This document shows, piece by piece, positions 49,433 to 60,232 of a stretch of DNA of 64,000 bases (positions are counted from its first letter, which is position 1; the number at the start of each line of letters is the position of its first letter). The position numbers and the translations under genes were made by a program. Origin of the DNA: Salinilacihabitans rarus (GTDB lineage Archaea; Halobacteriota; Halobacteria; Halobacteriales; Natrialbaceae); contig NZ_CP100762.1 in the NCBI RefSeq assembly GCF_024296665.1, positions 620,001-684,000 on the forward strand, in the 5' to 3' direction. Under the pieces are notes generated by a model. That model was not told the origin of the DNA. It made no database searches and was given only the letters and a program-made list of their open reading frames with translations.

Positions 49433-50512
49433 CTACGCCTCCTCTCGCTTCTCGGACCGACCGAGTTTCGAGAGCGCCCACGCCGCCCGCTCGCGGACGT
49501 CCGGGTCGGGGTCGTCGGCGGCCAGTTCTTCGAGGCGGTCGCGGGCCTCCTCGACCCGGCCGTGTCCCAGCGCGACGCAGACGTTGGCGCGGACCGGCGC
49601 GTGATCGTCGTCGAGGCGCGCTCGCAGCCGCTCGCGGGCCGGATCGACCGCGGACTCCGAGCCGGCGGCGACGCGGGCGACCGCGACCGCGGCGTTCGCC
49701 CGCGCCTTCTCGTCCGGGTCGTCGAGGGCGTCGGCGACGTCGGGGCAGGCCCCCTCGACGGCCGCCGGGTGGTGGGCGGCGACGTCCCCGAGACAGCCGA
49801 GCGCGTTGTTGCGCACGGCGGCGTCGGCGTGGTCGAGCAGCGCCGTCACCTCCGCGACGAACTCGACCGAGACCGTCGGGCTCGCCCGGGCCAGCCGACC
49901 CAGCGCGGACAGCCCCGGGGGGCCACAGACCGTCGGCGCGTCCGCGACGGCGTCGGCGAGGGCGGGTGCCGCCGGTTCGATCTCCTGGGGGTACTCGCGT
50001 GCGAGCCGCGAGAACGCGTCGACGCCCCACCGCCGCCCGTCGAGGGCCGCCTCGGCCGCGAGGGCGTCGGCGAGCGGATCGACGTGGTCGACCACCGCGT
50101 CCGGGCGCTCGCCCGCGACGGCGGCGAGACACCGGAACACGTGGGGCGTCGCGGGGTGGGGCGCGCGCTCGACGGCGAACGAGACGATGGCGTCGACCGA
50201 GGGGGCGACGTCCTCGGGCGACTCCTCGGCCAACTCCGCGAGGCAGTACGCGACGTCGCCGTGGCAGTCGACCGACGCGGAGCCGAGTAGCGCGCGTAAC
50301 TTCGGGACGGTCGGAACGCACACCGCCGGACGCTCCTCGACCGTCGCCGCGACCCGCTCGACGGCCGCCCGCCGGACTTCCGGGTCGTCGTCGTCGAGTC
50401 GCGCGAGCACCGCCGGCAGGTCGAACGAGTCGAGCGGCGCCGCTCCGGGCCCGGAGTCGGACGTGGGCTCCGATCTCCGTCGGATCGTCGAACCGTCCCC
50501 CTTCCCAACCAT
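49433..50512 (-). CDS. HEAT-repeat protein
   Basis: The 359-residue protein is a solenoid of alpha-helical HEAT/PBS-lyase-type repeats, seen as DDDDPEVRRAAVERVAATVE, LDHADAAVRNNALGCLGDVA and DDHAPVRANVCVALGHGRVE. These form protein-binding scaffolds. Partner unknown. It is followed downstream by the broken yjbQ gene on the same strand. Confidence 0.82.
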   Translation of the reverse strand: MVGKGDGSTIRRRSEPTSDSGPGAAPLDSFDLPAVLARLDDDDPEVRRAAVERVAATVEERPAVCVPTVPKLRALLGSASVDCHGDVAYCLAELAEESPEDVAPSVDAIVSFAVERAPHPATPHVFRCLAAVAGERPDAVVDHVDPLADALAAEAALDGRRWGVDAFSRLAREYPQEIEPAAPALADAVADAPTVCGPPGLSALGRLARASPTVSVEFVAEVTALLDHADAAVRNNALGCLGDVAAHHPAAVEGACPDVADALDDPDEKARANAAVAVARVAAGSESAVDPARERLRARLDDDHAPVRANVCVALGHGRVEEARDRLEELAADDPDPDVRERAAWALSKLGRSEKREEA

Positions 50513-50570
50513 TCACGCGGATAGCGAGGCGAGAGCCGGAAAAGCGTTCCGGCCGTTCGGTCCCGGCCGG

Positions 50571-52586
50571 TCAGGCCAGCCACTCCTCGGGCTTGGTGTC
50601 GTAGTCGACGTCGTCGGCCGCGAGGTGCTCGACGGCCTCCCACGGAACGTCCTCGACGGTCACCTCCTCGCCGTCGTAGCGCAGCAGTTTCCCGCGCTCT
50701 TCGGGTTCGGGCTCGCGGTTGCGCCGCTTGGCCACCTCGACGTCGTGTTCGTCGACCTCCTTGACGATCGTCAGCAGGTTCACCGGGCGGCCCCACAGTT
50801 CGAAGACGCGCTTCAGCGTCTCCCGTGCCTGCCCGAGGTCGAGCATGACCCCGTTGTACTGGTGGCCGAGCAGCAACTCGCCGGCGTTGTCGTAGTTGCC
50901 GTCGTAGACCGCGATCGTCGGCTTCCCGAAGTTGGTAAACTGCAACAGCAGTTTCTTCTTGACGTCCTCGGGGTCGGTGCTCGCGACGTGGAAGCCGCCG
51001 GTCGCCTTCGAGTACTCGTAGGTGAAGTAGTCGTTGGCGGTGATGAACTCCCGGGTGAGAAACTCGTCGAGGAACGTCACGTCGTTGTGGCTCTCCCGGA
51101 CGTCGAACATCCGGTCCCAGCCGGCGGTGAAGTCGACGTGGTCGAGTGCCTCCTCGACCGACGCGTACCGGGCGTCGTCGAACAGGTAGCGGCCGATCCG
51201 TTCGAGTTCGTTCTGGGAGACACGCGAGAGGAAGCCGCGGTGCTGGGGCGTGACCAGCGAGTAGTGCCGGCGGGCCAGCCCCTCGTAGGAGAGTACCTTC
51301 CACGGGTACGCCTCGACGTCGACCTCGCCCTCGCGGGCGGCCTCCAGGGCCTCGCGGTCGACGTACTCCTCGGGCACCTCCTCCAGCGCGTCGAGGCTCT
51401 CGGGCCCGATGGACCGGATCGCCGCTGGCGGTTCGAGCGCCTCGCGGACCGCCTCGAAGTCGACGACGTCGTCGAGGTTGCGCCAGCTGATCCCCTCGAC
51501 GCGCAGCAGGTGTTCGAGCACCTCCCGGCGGTTGGTCCGGTTCTCGACGTACTCCCACAGCTCCATCCCGAGGCTGTACGGGTTGAGCCCCGGCGAGGCG
51601 AGCACCTTCGCCATGTGGTCGGCGTAGTTGAGGAACTCGTCGGCGCCGGCGAACGCCTCGTCGCTCATCATCGTCGACTCCCAGTAGGCGGCCCACCCCT
51701 CGTTCATCACCTTCGTCATCTTCTGGGCGGCGAAGTAGTACGCCTCCGCGCGCATCATGTCGAGCACGTCGCGTTGCCACTCCGCCATCTCGACGGCCTT
51801 GCCGCTCTCCTCGTCGAACTGCTTGCCGTGCTCGCGGACGAACGCCAGCAGGTCCTTCTGGGGCTTCTCGGGGAAGTTCGTCGGGGCCTCCTCGGCCTCC
51901 AGAGCCTCGATCCACTCGTCGGTGAACACCTCGGCTCTCACCTCCTCGGAGAAGCCGAGTTCGTCGAGTTTCTCCGCGAGGTCCTCGTCGAGGTCGCGCT
52001 CGGGGCCGTCGACGTCGAGGCGACGCTCGAAGACCCGGTGCTGGTCGATGTTGTCCTCGAGGGTGAGCGCGTGGTCGACCCACTTCTCGACCTCCGCGCG
52101 GTCGACGTCGGGGTCGGCCATGTACTCGCCGATGGCGCGGGCGTGGCGTTCGAGCATCGCCGCGGCGTCGACGGCGTCGTCCTCGGCGCGTCCCTCGGTG
52201 AACAGACCGAACCACTCGTTGTTCGCGAAGAAGTCCGAGTGGGCCTCGACGTGGGTGATGACGGCCTTCTGGTCGGCCACCGTGTTCGACTCCTGCAGGA
52301 ACGCGTGGGCGGGGTTGTCGTTGTTGACGATCTCGAAGGCCTTCCCGCCGCCGTACTGGCCCTGCTTTTGCTGCTTGTCGTACTGCATCCCCCACCGCCA
52401 GTGGGGGTACCGGTTCTGGAACCCGCCGTAGGCGATGAGTTCGTTCATCTCGTCGTAGTCGACGATCCAGTAGTTGACGGGGTACGGTTCGAGGCCCAGT
52501 TTCTCCGCGAGGTTGCGCGCCTCGACGACCGGCTCTTCGAGGTCGGTCGCGATCGCCTGCTTGCGGAAGCGGTCGGTTTCACTCAT
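50571..52586 (-). CDS. SpoVR family protein
   Basis: The 671-residue protein belongs to the SpoVR/YcgB family. It begins [20 protein letters not shown] and shows [20 protein letters not shown], the strongly conserved [36 protein letters not shown] and [14 protein letters not shown]. Its role is unclear; in bacteria it is co-expressed with YeaH and PrkA in stress or sporulation. Its ATG overlaps the yeaH-type gene stop region (52579-52586), consistent with one operon. Confidence 0.93.
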   Translation of the reverse strand: MSETDRFRKQAIATDLEEPVVEARNLAEKLGLEPYPVNYWIVDYDEMNELIAYGGFQNRYPHWRWGMQYDKQQKQGQYGGGKAFEIVNNDNPAHAFLQESNTVADQKAVITHVEAHSDFFANNEWFGLFTEGRAEDDAVDAAAMLERHARAIGEYMADPDVDRAEVEKWVDHALTLEDNIDQHRVFERRLDVDGPERDLDEDLAEKLDELGFSEEVRAEVFTDEWIEALEAEEAPTNFPEKPQKDLLAFVREHGKQFDEESGKAVEMAEWQRDVLDMMRAEAYYFAAQKMTKVMNEGWAAYWESTMMSDEAFAGADEFLNYADHMAKVLASPGLNPYSLGMELWEYVENRTNRREVLEHLLRVEGISWRNLDDVVDFEAVREALEPPAAIRSIGPESLDALEEVPEEYVDREALEAAREGEVDVEAYPWKVLSYEGLARRHYSLVTPQHRGFLSRVSQNELERIGRYLFDDARYASVEEALDHVDFTAGWDRMFDVRESHNDVTFLDEFLTREFITANDYFTYEYSKATGGFHVASTDPEDVKKKLLLQFTNFGKPTIAVYDGNYDNAGELLLGHQYNGVMLDLGQARETLKRVFELWGRPVNLLTIVKEVDEHDVEVAKRRNREPEPEERGKLLRYDGEEVTVEDVPWEAVEHLAADDVDYDTKPEEWLA

Positions 52587-53898
52587 CGGTCTCACCCTCC
52601 GTGCTGAGGATCTCGTAGATCGCGTCGGTCACGTCCGCCTCGCCGTTGACGTACGCCACCGCGACGTCGCCGGTCTCGCCGAAGTGCCGCTCCAGTTCCT
52701 CGGCGTGGGTGGCGTTGATCGCGTTGCCGCTGGGCTGGGTCTCGACGTAGGCGTGGAGGTTCGCGTCGATCTCCTCCATCAGCGGGACGACCCGCTGTTC
52801 GGTGTCGTTCGACGAGTTCTCGGAGTCGCCCGCGGCGAAGACGTACCGGTTCCAGTCGCTCCACGGGTACTCCTCGAGCAACTCGGCGGCGAGTTCGTAC
52901 GCGCTGGAGATGCGGGTGCCGCCGCCAGAGCGAATCCCGAAGAACTCCTCGCGGGAGACCTGCCAGGCGTCGGCGTCGTGGGCGATGTAGAGGAACTCCG
53001 CGTTGTCGTACTTGCCCGTGAGATACCAGTCCAGCGGCGTGAACGTCCGCTCGACGAGTTCGCGCTTCTTCTCGCGCATCGACCCCGAGACGTCGCGGAT
53101 GTTGACGACGACGACGTTCTTCTCTTTCTCCTCGACGATCTCCGGGTAGCGGTAGCGTTCGTCCTCCCGGCGGAAGGGGACGTGTCTGATCCCCTCGCGG
53201 CGGATCTTCTGCTGGACCGACTGGCGCTCGACGTTCTCCTCGACCTCCTCGATGGAGTCCCACACGCCCCGCTCGTCGGCGACTTCCTCGTGGGCCTCCT
53301 CGATCCAGGCCATCGACACCGGCAGGTTCTCGCCGCGGGCCCACTCGTAGACCTCGCGGGGGGAGATGCCGTCGACCTTGCAGACCTCGCGGAGGAACTC
53401 CTCGTCGAAGTCCATCGCGAGCTTTCGCTTGAGCCCCTCCTTGAACATCCGCTCGAAGTCGAGCGTGCTGTCCGGGCCGGAGCGCGTGAGGTCCGTGAAC
53501 GGCCCCTCCTTCTCCTCGATCACCTTCTTGCCCTTCGGATCGAGGTCGAGGCCGAGTTCCTCGTCGAGTTCCTGGGCGAACTCCTCGGGGTCCATCTCGT
53601 AGTACTCGTGCTCGCCACCCTCCTCGCCGGGGTCTCCCTCCTCGTCGCCGTCGCCGGGCTGTGGCTGGGGCTGGCCGACCGGCTGGCCCACGTCGGGCGT
53701 GTCGCCGTCGCCCTGACCGACGCCGCCCTTGTCGCGCTGGTCGTAGGCGAACTCCGGCAGGGAGACGATCTTGACGGGGATCTTGATCTCGCCGGGGCGG
53801 CTCCGCCCGAGGTCGCCGTACTGGATGAAGTCCGCGAGGTCCTCGCGGCGTTCCTCCCCGACCTCGCGGAACCGCTCGACGTCGTCTCTCAGTCCCAT
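52579..53898 (-). CDS. YeaH/YhbH (DUF444) family protein
   Basis: The 439-residue protein has an N-terminal charged region and a Pro/Asp-rich linker, then a VWA-like core with [20 protein letters not shown] (MIDAS-type DxSxS), [39 protein letters not shown] and [14 protein letters not shown]. Homologues partner with PrkA and SpoVR in stress response. The ATG at 53898 lies inside the 3' end of the upstream prkA gene, so translation is coupled. Confidence 0.93.
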   Translation of the reverse strand: MGLRDDVERFREVGEERREDLADFIQYGDLGRSRPGEIKIPVKIVSLPEFAYDQRDKGGVGQGDGDTPDVGQPVGQPQPQPGDGDEEGDPGEEGGEHEYYEMDPEEFAQELDEELGLDLDPKGKKVIEEKEGPFTDLTRSGPDSTLDFERMFKEGLKRKLAMDFDEEFLREVCKVDGISPREVYEWARGENLPVSMAWIEEAHEEVADERGVWDSIEEVEENVERQSVQQKIRREGIRHVPFRREDERYRYPEIVEEKEKNVVVVNIRDVSGSMREKKRELVERTFTPLDWYLTGKYDNAEFLYIAHDADAWQVSREEFFGIRSGGGTRISSAYELAAELLEEYPWSDWNRYVFAAGDSENSSNDTEQRVVPLMEEIDANLHAYVETQPSGNAINATHAEELERHFGETGDVAVAYVNGEADVTDAIYEILSTEGETDE

Positions 53899-56177
53899 CT
53901 GTAGCTCACCTGTCCCATGACATGCCTGCTGGTCAACTCCGCCGAGGCCGCCGAGTAGCCGTACTCCTCGACCATGCGCTCGGTGGTCGCCTCCTTGACC
54001 GCCTCGGTCTCGGTGCCGCTTGGCGGGTCGTCCCACTGGCGCGGGTCGAAGTCCTCGAAGGTCCGCCGGACGTCGTCCCAGTCGTGGCTCTCGAGGACCG
54101 TCTTGATGACGGGGATCGAGGTGAGGTCGACGTCCTCGACGGAGAAGTCCGCGTCGCGTTGCTCCCACGCGTGGCGGTTCAGCGCCGTGATCACCTTCTC
54201 CCGGCGGAACGTCCGGACGCTCTCGCGGGGGCGGTTCCCCTCGTAGGCCCCGTTCGAGAACCGCCCGAGGTGTTCGACCTCGAACAACTTCATCTTCAGC
54301 GGGTCGGGTTCGATCTCCTCGCCGCGGTCGTTGTACAGCGCCTCGTCGGTCTCCCAGGCGTAGACGTGTTCGACGTACTCGGCGACGGTCTCCTCGTCGA
54401 CGCGCTTGTCGTGCATGATCGCCTCGATGACGTCGGCCTCCTGACGGTCGAAGACGTAGTTTTTCACCGGGACGACCCGGTTCTCGAACTCGGTGCGCTC
54501 GCCCGTCGAGAACACCGGCGCCTCCGAGAGCCCCTGGACCATCTCGTTGAGCACGTCCCGCGGCATGACGACGTCCTCGACTGGCAGTTCGGGGTGGTGG
54601 CGATCGGCGTCGGCCTGCAGGAGGTCCGCCAGCCCGTCGCGGGTGTAGGTGACGGGGATGCCGTGCTCGCCGTCGTGGCCGTCGTCGTCGAAGTCGAACT
54701 CGTCTTTCTCCCGGCGGGTGTCGCCCTCCTGGAGGTAGCCGCGGTCGTAGATCAGCGCCTTGTCGACGAGGTCCAGCCCGGCCGGGAGGTCCTCCTCGTC
54801 GAGTCGCGTCGCGACGGCGTACATCGCCGCCGCTTCGAGCGCGTGGGGCGCGAACTCCCGCTCGCGGGCCCGACCCTCGCCGTCTTTGACCGTCACCGTC
54901 ACCGCCTCGCGGATTCGTTCTTCGAGGTCGTCGTACTCCTCCGCCTCCCAGACCTCGGTCTCGTCGGTCAGCTCCCGGCGGATCAGCTCGGTTTCGAGGC
55001 TGAGGTTGGTGAGGTAGCCGAACTCGTGTTTATCGAGGCGGCGCTTGAGCGCCTTCAGCGGGTCCATCCCGTTGCGGTCGGCGTGCTGGTTGAGCTGGGC
55101 CTCGAGGTCGGGGTTCGAGATGATCATCATCTGCGTGTCGAGGTCCATCCCGATGCCCTTGTCCAGTTTGACGGACTGCTCGTCGGGAACGTTCAGCAGC
55201 TTCTGCAGCAGGTCGGCGTGCTGGGCGGCGTCCTCGACGATGGTGAGCACGCCGTTGCCCTGCGAGAGGACGCCGTCGTAGCTGAACGCCTGCGGGTTCT
55301 TCCGGCCGCGGGAGTCGAGTTCCTGGAGCATCCCGTGCATCCACGAGCCGACGAGTCGCTCCTTGGGGCTGCCGTCGTCCTCGGAGTGGAGGACGCCGAC
55401 GCCCTGTCCCACGTCGACGACGTAGTTTTTCACCCGGAGGTGGTTCCCGTCGGTGATCGCCGAGAACAGCCCCGACTTGCCCTGCCGGCGGTACCGTTCT
55501 TCGAGGTACTCGTACGCCTCCCGCGAGAACGGGTCGAGCCGCGAGTTGACCCGGATCGGGACGTGGTCGTCGAGTTCGGCGTTTAACTCCGCGAGCAGTT
55601 CCTCGCGGATCTCCTCGGGGAACACCGAGAGGGGGTGGACCTGGACGGGGCTCTCGTACCAGTGTTCGTCGTCGGCGGCGGTCGGGTCGCCGCCGTAGCT
55701 CAGCCCGCGGGTGTCGGCGTCGGCCGTGTTGACGTTCCACTCGACGGTGTAGCGCCGGCCGGCGGGGGTCTTCGAGTACTCCCGGAGGCCGTTGACCAGA
55801 CAGCGCTTGAGTTCGGACTTGCCGGTCGCGGTCGGCCCCTCGAACCAGACGATCTTCTCGTCTTTCCCCCGGCCCGCGGCGATCGACCGCAGGTCGTCGA
55901 CGAAGCCGTTGAGCACCTCGGTGTTGCCGAGGATGGCGTGTTCGCCGTCGTTGTGCGGGTCGTCGAAGAAGCGGTAGCGCTGTTTCTCCTCGCCCTCCTC
56001 GACGACCGTCCGCGTGCCCGCGGCCTCGATCGCCTCCAGCAGGTACTTCGAGGCGTGGGAGGCCACGGTGGGGTTCTCGAAGATCCGGTCGACGTACGCC
56101 GACAGCGACATCGGCTCCTCGTAGGTCTCCTCCAGCGCGCGGTCGGCGTCGCGGACGTACTCGTCTCCTCTGGTCAT
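53889..56177 (-). CDS. prkA: PrkA-type serine kinase/AAA+ protein, paralogue 2
   Basis: The 762-residue protein has Walker A GPTATGKS (114-121) and PrkA core segments such as [38 protein letters not shown] and the C-terminal part ([40 protein letters not shown]). PrkA proteins are ATP-binding stress kinases, some with protease activity. It starts one base before the end of the other prkA gene (56179), so the two paralogues are co-transcribed. Confidence 0.92.
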   Translation of the reverse strand: MTRGDEYVRDADRALEETYEEPMSLSAYVDRIFENPTVASHASKYLLEAIEAAGTRTVVEEGEEKQRYRFFDDPHNDGEHAILGNTEVLNGFVDDLRSIAAGRGKDEKIVWFEGPTATGKSELKRCLVNGLREYSKTPAGRRYTVEWNVNTADADTRGLSYGGDPTAADDEHWYESPVQVHPLSVFPEEIREELLAELNAELDDHVPIRVNSRLDPFSREAYEYLEERYRRQGKSGLFSAITDGNHLRVKNYVVDVGQGVGVLHSEDDGSPKERLVGSWMHGMLQELDSRGRKNPQAFSYDGVLSQGNGVLTIVEDAAQHADLLQKLLNVPDEQSVKLDKGIGMDLDTQMMIISNPDLEAQLNQHADRNGMDPLKALKRRLDKHEFGYLTNLSLETELIRRELTDETEVWEAEEYDDLEERIREAVTVTVKDGEGRAREREFAPHALEAAAMYAVATRLDEEDLPAGLDLVDKALIYDRGYLQEGDTRREKDEFDFDDDGHDGEHGIPVTYTRDGLADLLQADADRHHPELPVEDVVMPRDVLNEMVQGLSEAPVFSTGERTEFENRVVPVKNYVFDRQEADVIEAIMHDKRVDEETVAEYVEHVYAWETDEALYNDRGEEIEPDPLKMKLFEVEHLGRFSNGAYEGNRPRESVRTFRREKVITALNRHAWEQRDADFSVEDVDLTSIPVIKTVLESHDWDDVRRTFEDFDPRQWDDPPSGTETEAVKEATTERMVEEYGYSAASAELTSRHVMGQVSYRWD

Positions 56178-56178
56178 G

Positions 56179-58251
56179 CTAGTCCTCGATTTCGGCCTTG
56201 GCGACCTCCGCGCCGGCGAACTCGAGGACCTCCTTGGCGCCGTCCTCGGAGTACCCCTGCTCTATCAGCGCGTCGATCCACGAGGAGCGTTCGTCGTCGT
56301 CGAACTCGTTGGCGCTCACGAGGGCGGAGAAGTTGATGTTGTGCTTCTTGTCCTCCCAGAGCTTGCGCTCCAGGGCGCGGCGGAGGCGCTCGTTGTCCTG
56401 CGGGTTGAACGCCTCGCCCTCGCGGGCCCGGCGGGAGACCCAGTTCGAGACCTCCTGACGGAAGTCGTTCTTGCGGTCCTCGGGCACCGAGAGCTTCTCC
56501 TCGACCGACCGCAGGAACGTCTCGTCGGGCTCCTGTTCGCGGCCCGTGAGTTCGTCCTCGATGGTGTCGTCGTCGATGTAGGCCATCACGTGGTCCATGT
56601 ACTTCTCGCCCTGACGCTGGATCTCGTCGATGTCGTAGGCCAGCGCGTGGCGGACGTCCTCGATGGCCCGCTCGCGGTACTCCTCGCGGACGACCTCGAG
56701 GTAGCGGTAGTAGGTCTCGAAGTTCTCCTCGGGGATCGAGCCGTGGTGTTCGAGGTTCTCCTCGAAGAAGTTGAACACCGTAAGCGGCGAGAGGAAGCCG
56801 CGTCCGCGGTGTTTCGAGTCCATGATCGCCTCGGCGATCTCGTCGCCGATGAACCGGGGCGAGACGCCGACCATGCCCTCGCCGATCTCGGCTTTCGCGG
56901 CGGCCTCCTCGCGGAGCTTCTTCACGTCGACGTCGTCGCCCTCGTCGATCTCGCCGTTGTACGCCTTCGCCTTCGAGAGCAGGTCGACCGTCTCGTTGTC
57001 GGGGTCCTCGATCCGCGTGAGCACGCCGAACAGCCCCGCCATCTCCAGGGTGTGGGGCTCGACGTTGATGTCGGGGACGTCGGCGTTGTTCAGCATCTTC
57101 TGGTAGATCTGGGCCTCCTGCTCGTAGGAGAGGACGTACGGGAAGTCGATCCGCTTGGTGCGGTCGTTGAACGCCTCCATCTTCTCGTCGCCTTTCTTGT
57201 CCTTGTACTCGGGCATGTTCGTCCGCCCGACGATCACCTGGTCGATGTCGATCCGCGGGTTGTTCTTCGGCTTGATCGTCATCTCCTGGGTGGCGTGCAG
57301 GAAGTCGTAGAGGAACTCCCGCTGGAGTTTCAGGAGCTCCTCGCCGGAGAAGACCCCGCGGTTTGCGTTACAGAACGCTCCCGAGTAGTCGAACGCCCGC
57401 GGATCGGACTCGCCGTAGATGGCGATCTTCGAGTAGTTGACGTCGCCCGTCAACTCGGTTTCGTCCTGATTCTTCTTGTCCTTGGGCTCGAACGTCTCCA
57501 GACACTGGCGCTTGTTCTCGTCGGCGACCAGCCGAACGATCTCGACGTGGTTTTCGAGGACCTGCTGGAGGTCGTCTTCGTAGTACGCCAGCAGCTTGTC
57601 CATGTAGAACTCGCTTTCGGGATCGAGGCTCTGCTCGTTCTGGATCGTGTATGGTGCATCGAGGCGCTCGTTGAGGTCGTCGATCACCGACTGGCGCTGC
57701 TCCAGCGGCAAGAGCACGAGCGGGTCCTGGTTCATCGGCGAACGGACGGTGTCGTCGGCGGGGTCCTGATCCTTGACGACGTCACAGAGGTTCGTCCACC
57801 GGAAGGTGTACATCCGACCCTCCTCGCGCAGCGTGTAGTCCTCGAAGTACCGACGGACCTGCCGGTCGAAGTGGGACTTCCCGGAGCCGACCGGCCCGAG
57901 CAGGAGTTTGATCCGGCGTTCGGGCCCCAGTCGCCTCGCGCCCGACTTCACCTTGTTGACGAACTCGTGGATCGACTGGTGGATGACGGTGCCGTAGAAG
58001 GTGTTCTCGCCGTCGCCCAGCGGGTCCTCGCTCGCGAGCCGGTACTCGACGACGCCCTCCGTCTCGTCGTAGGTCGTCCCGTAGTAGTCGAACATGTCCG
58101 CGACGCGCTGGTGGGCGTTGCGGGCGATCTTCGGGTCCTCGTAGGCCTCTTCGAGGTACCAGTCGAACCCTCTGGTCTCCCGCAGGTCCGCGGGCATCGA
58201 CTCCTTGTAATCGGTACTGAGCTTTTCGAGCGTCTCGATGTCACCGGTCAT
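56179..58251 (-). CDS. prkA: PrkA-type serine kinase/AAA+ protein, paralogue 1
   Basis: The 690-residue protein has Walker A GPVGSGKS (119-126) and PrkA landmarks FRWTNLCDVVKDQDPADDTV, DPLVLLPLEQRQSVIDDLNE, GAFCNANRGVFSGEELLKLQ, IGRTNMPEYKDKKGDEK-like VGRTNMPEYKDK, RTKRIDFPYVLSYEQEAQIY and EAIMDSKHRGRGFLSPLTV. The ATG at 58251 (MTGDIETLEKLS) is chosen; upstream codons lie in non-coding DNA. It leads the operon prkA-prkA-yeaH-spoVR. Confidence 0.93.
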   Translation of the reverse strand: MTGDIETLEKLSTDYKESMPADLRETRGFDWYLEEAYEDPKIARNAHQRVADMFDYYGTTYDETEGVVEYRLASEDPLGDGENTFYGTVIHQSIHEFVNKVKSGARRLGPERRIKLLLGPVGSGKSHFDRQVRRYFEDYTLREEGRMYTFRWTNLCDVVKDQDPADDTVRSPMNQDPLVLLPLEQRQSVIDDLNERLDAPYTIQNEQSLDPESEFYMDKLLAYYEDDLQQVLENHVEIVRLVADENKRQCLETFEPKDKKNQDETELTGDVNYSKIAIYGESDPRAFDYSGAFCNANRGVFSGEELLKLQREFLYDFLHATQEMTIKPKNNPRIDIDQVIVGRTNMPEYKDKKGDEKMEAFNDRTKRIDFPYVLSYEQEAQIYQKMLNNADVPDINVEPHTLEMAGLFGVLTRIEDPDNETVDLLSKAKAYNGEIDEGDDVDVKKLREEAAAKAEIGEGMVGVSPRFIGDEIAEAIMDSKHRGRGFLSPLTVFNFFEENLEHHGSIPEENFETYYRYLEVVREEYRERAIEDVRHALAYDIDEIQRQGEKYMDHVMAYIDDDTIEDELTGREQEPDETFLRSVEEKLSVPEDRKNDFRQEVSNWVSRRAREGEAFNPQDNERLRRALERKLWEDKKHNINFSALVSANEFDDDERSSWIDALIEQGYSEDGAKEVLEFAGAEVAKAEIED

Positions 58252-58755
58252 GCTATCATTGCCTGTGGTCTCTCCCGTTTCCGTCCGTGGCAGCACGCGC
58301 CCGGCGGCCGGCGCCTCGGGTGCGTCGACGTCTCGTCGGAACCCGTCCGGCACGGCGGGCCGTACCCTCTCGAGTCGGGACTCCCCGGAGGGCGAGAGCG
58401 CGCGGGCGGCGTGGCGTGCCAGTTGTGAACCTGTACCACTCGCGACGTCGCGACGACCGGGTCGGCGGCGTTGCAACGACCTCGCGCCGGGGACGGGCGC
58501 GGAGTGGATCGGTCCGTCGAACGGATACCGATAGTGTTTAATGAGTGCGTAATCCAACTACTTAAACTTGGTCCCAAAAGATATTTACCAGAAGCTAATT
58601 TCAGCCGGAAACTGACGGTATCGTATATCGTCACACCGTACCACACCGGTTTCACGGCCGTCTCGCACATAAACGGCCGGCCGGCGAGAGCCGGGGGTCG
58701 CCGGCGCGCACCCGACGCCGGTGGTGATTTACGCGCGCCGACCCAAGCCGCGGCC
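58252..58755. promoter_or_regulatory. 504-base gene-free divergent region upstream of prkA
   Basis: No gene is supported here. The part near 58540-58640 is distinctly AT-rich (TGTTTAATGAGTGCGTAATC near 58534, AAAGATATTTACCAG near 58577) against a GC-rich background and probably holds the promoters. For the prkA operon this would leave a 5' leader of about 280 bases, unusual for haloarchaea, where most transcripts are leaderless. A leader RNA or a small RNA is possible but I see no defined structure. Confidence 0.5.
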
Positions 58756-59163
58756 ATGACGGAGTTTGCGGACCGGAGCCTCCCCGACGGCTGGGTCGTC
58801 TGGAGCGACGAGGACGACGGCCGGGCCGTGCTGGCGTACCACCCCGAGGTGTTCGACGCCGACGCGTTCCCGCCGGCGTGTCTCCCCACGCTCTACCTCA
58901 CTCACGGCCGGCGCAGCCGCCGGCCCGGCGTCAACCCGAACGACCGCCGCGTCGACCGCGACTGGCACGTCACCCTCTACCTCGAACCCGACGTCTACCT
59001 CCGCGGGGAGTTTCGCTTCCCCACGCGCGAGGCGGCCGTGGAGTGTGCCGTCGACCTCGCCCGCCGGTTCGACGGCGGCGAGATCGACTACCGCGCCCTC
59101 TACCAGATCCCGCGCGAGGAGTACTTCGACGCGCTCGACGACCTCACCGGCCGGGACGAGTAG
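58756..59163 (+). CDS. haloarchaeal DUF5820-like protein of unknown function (135 aa)
   Basis: Starts MTEFADRSLPDGWVVWSDED and contains HVTLYLEPDVYLRGEFRFPT and REAAVECAVDLARRFDGGEI, ending in DDLTGRDE. It belongs to a haloarchaeal family of unknown function that I believe is DUF5820. No catalytic motif is apparent. The next gene, UPF0179, follows on the same strand after 43 bases. Confidence 0.7.
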   Translation: MTEFADRSLPDGWVVWSDEDDGRAVLAYHPEVFDADAFPPACLPTLYLTHGRRSRRPGVNPNDRRVDRDWHVTLYLEPDVYLRGEFRFPTREAAVECAVDLARRFDGGEIDYRALYQIPREEYFDALDDLTGRDE

Positions 59164-59206
59164 CGCGGACGTGAGTCTTAACCCCGCGCGGGGAGAATTC
59201 GTTACC

Positions 59207-59653
59207 ATGTCCACCGTCACCCTCATCGGAACCCGCCTCGCGGAGCCGGGAACCGAGTTCGTCTACGAGGGCGAGGCCGACGCCTGCGCGGGCTGTCCCT
59301 ACCGCAGCCAGTGTCTCAACCTCTCGGTCGGCACGCGCTACGAGGTCACCGACGTCCGCGAGAACGCCCAGACCCTCGAGTGCGCGATGCACGACGGCGG
59401 CGTCCGCGCCGTCGAGGTCGAACCCGCCGCCGTGCGTGCGAACGTCCCGTCGAAGGGGACCTTCGGCGGGAGCAAGGCGAGCCTCAAGGGCCCCTGCCCG
59501 TACGTCGAGTGCCCGAGCCACGAGTACTGCGAACCCGACGGCGTCTCCTTCGACGAGGAGTATCGCATTCAGGAAATCCTCGGCGACCCGCCCCACGAGG
59601 TCTGTCACCTCGACCGTTCGCTCCGGCTGGTCGAACTCGAACCCGGGGAGTGA
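59207..59653 (+). CDS. UPF0179 family cysteine-rich protein
   Basis: The 148-residue protein starts MSTVTLIGTRLAEPGTEFVY and has clustered cysteines (CAGCPYRSQCLNL, then GPCPYVECPSHEYCEPDG), as usual for this archaeal family, which may bind zinc or an Fe-S cluster. Function unknown. The ATG at 59207 is the natural start. Confidence 0.85.
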   Translation: MSTVTLIGTRLAEPGTEFVYEGEADACAGCPYRSQCLNLSVGTRYEVTDVRENAQTLECAMHDGGVRAVEVEPAAVRANVPSKGTFGGSKASLKGPCPYVECPSHEYCEPDGVSFDEEYRIQEILGDPPHEVCHLDRSLRLVELEPGE

Positions 59654-59742
59654 CCCCGGCGCGCCGCTTCTGCTCTCTCCGGCCGCCACACCCGACGCCC
59701 ATCTCGACGCCAACGAGTAGTCGGGCGCCGTCCCTCGGACGT

Positions 59743-60096
59743 CTAGTCGGCCAGCGCCTCCTCCTCGAGCCAGCTGTCGGCCCAGCACTCGATCTCGTCG
59801 AAGACGGGTTCGAGGGACTCGCCTTTCGGGGTGAGGCTGTAGTAGGTGGCGATGGGGGCGTCCTCCTCGATGCGGCGGTCGACGAACCCCGTCTCGCCGA
59901 GGTCGTCGAGCACGCGCGAGAGCGTCCGGGCGTTCGCCCCCGTCGCGCGTTTGAGTTCGTTGAACCGGAGTTCGCCGTCCTGCAGTTCGTGCAACACCGC
60001 GAGACGCCACCGGGACCCGATCTGTTCGAGCGACGCGATGACGGGACACGCGCCGTCGTCCTCGCGGACCGTCGTTCCGGACGATTTCGAAGCCAT
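59743..60096 (-). CDS. HxlR-family transcriptional regulator
   Basis: The 117-residue winged helix has the HxlR signature CPVIASLEQIGSRWRLAVLH, then GELRFNELKRATGANARTLS, DDLGETGFVDRRI and YYSLTPKGESLEPVFDEIEC. The N-terminal Cys near ACPV may sense redox or an electrophile, as in HypR-type members. It is divergent from the penicillin-acylase gene and might regulate it; that link is inference. Confidence 0.9.
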   Translation of the reverse strand: MASKSSGTTVREDDGACPVIASLEQIGSRWRLAVLHELQDGELRFNELKRATGANARTLSRVLDDLGETGFVDRRIEEDAPIATYYSLTPKGESLEPVFDEIECWADSWLEEEALAD

Positions 60097-60232
60097 CTCC
60101 GTTCCCGGCGGCTACGGCCCGGTCCGGTATAGGCGGTTCGGTTTCGAACCAGATGACGCGACGTTAGTCGCCCCCGCGGCCGCACGTGATCCGGGGGCGA
60201 CACGTTATTAGGCCCGAGTCGAATGGTAGCCC

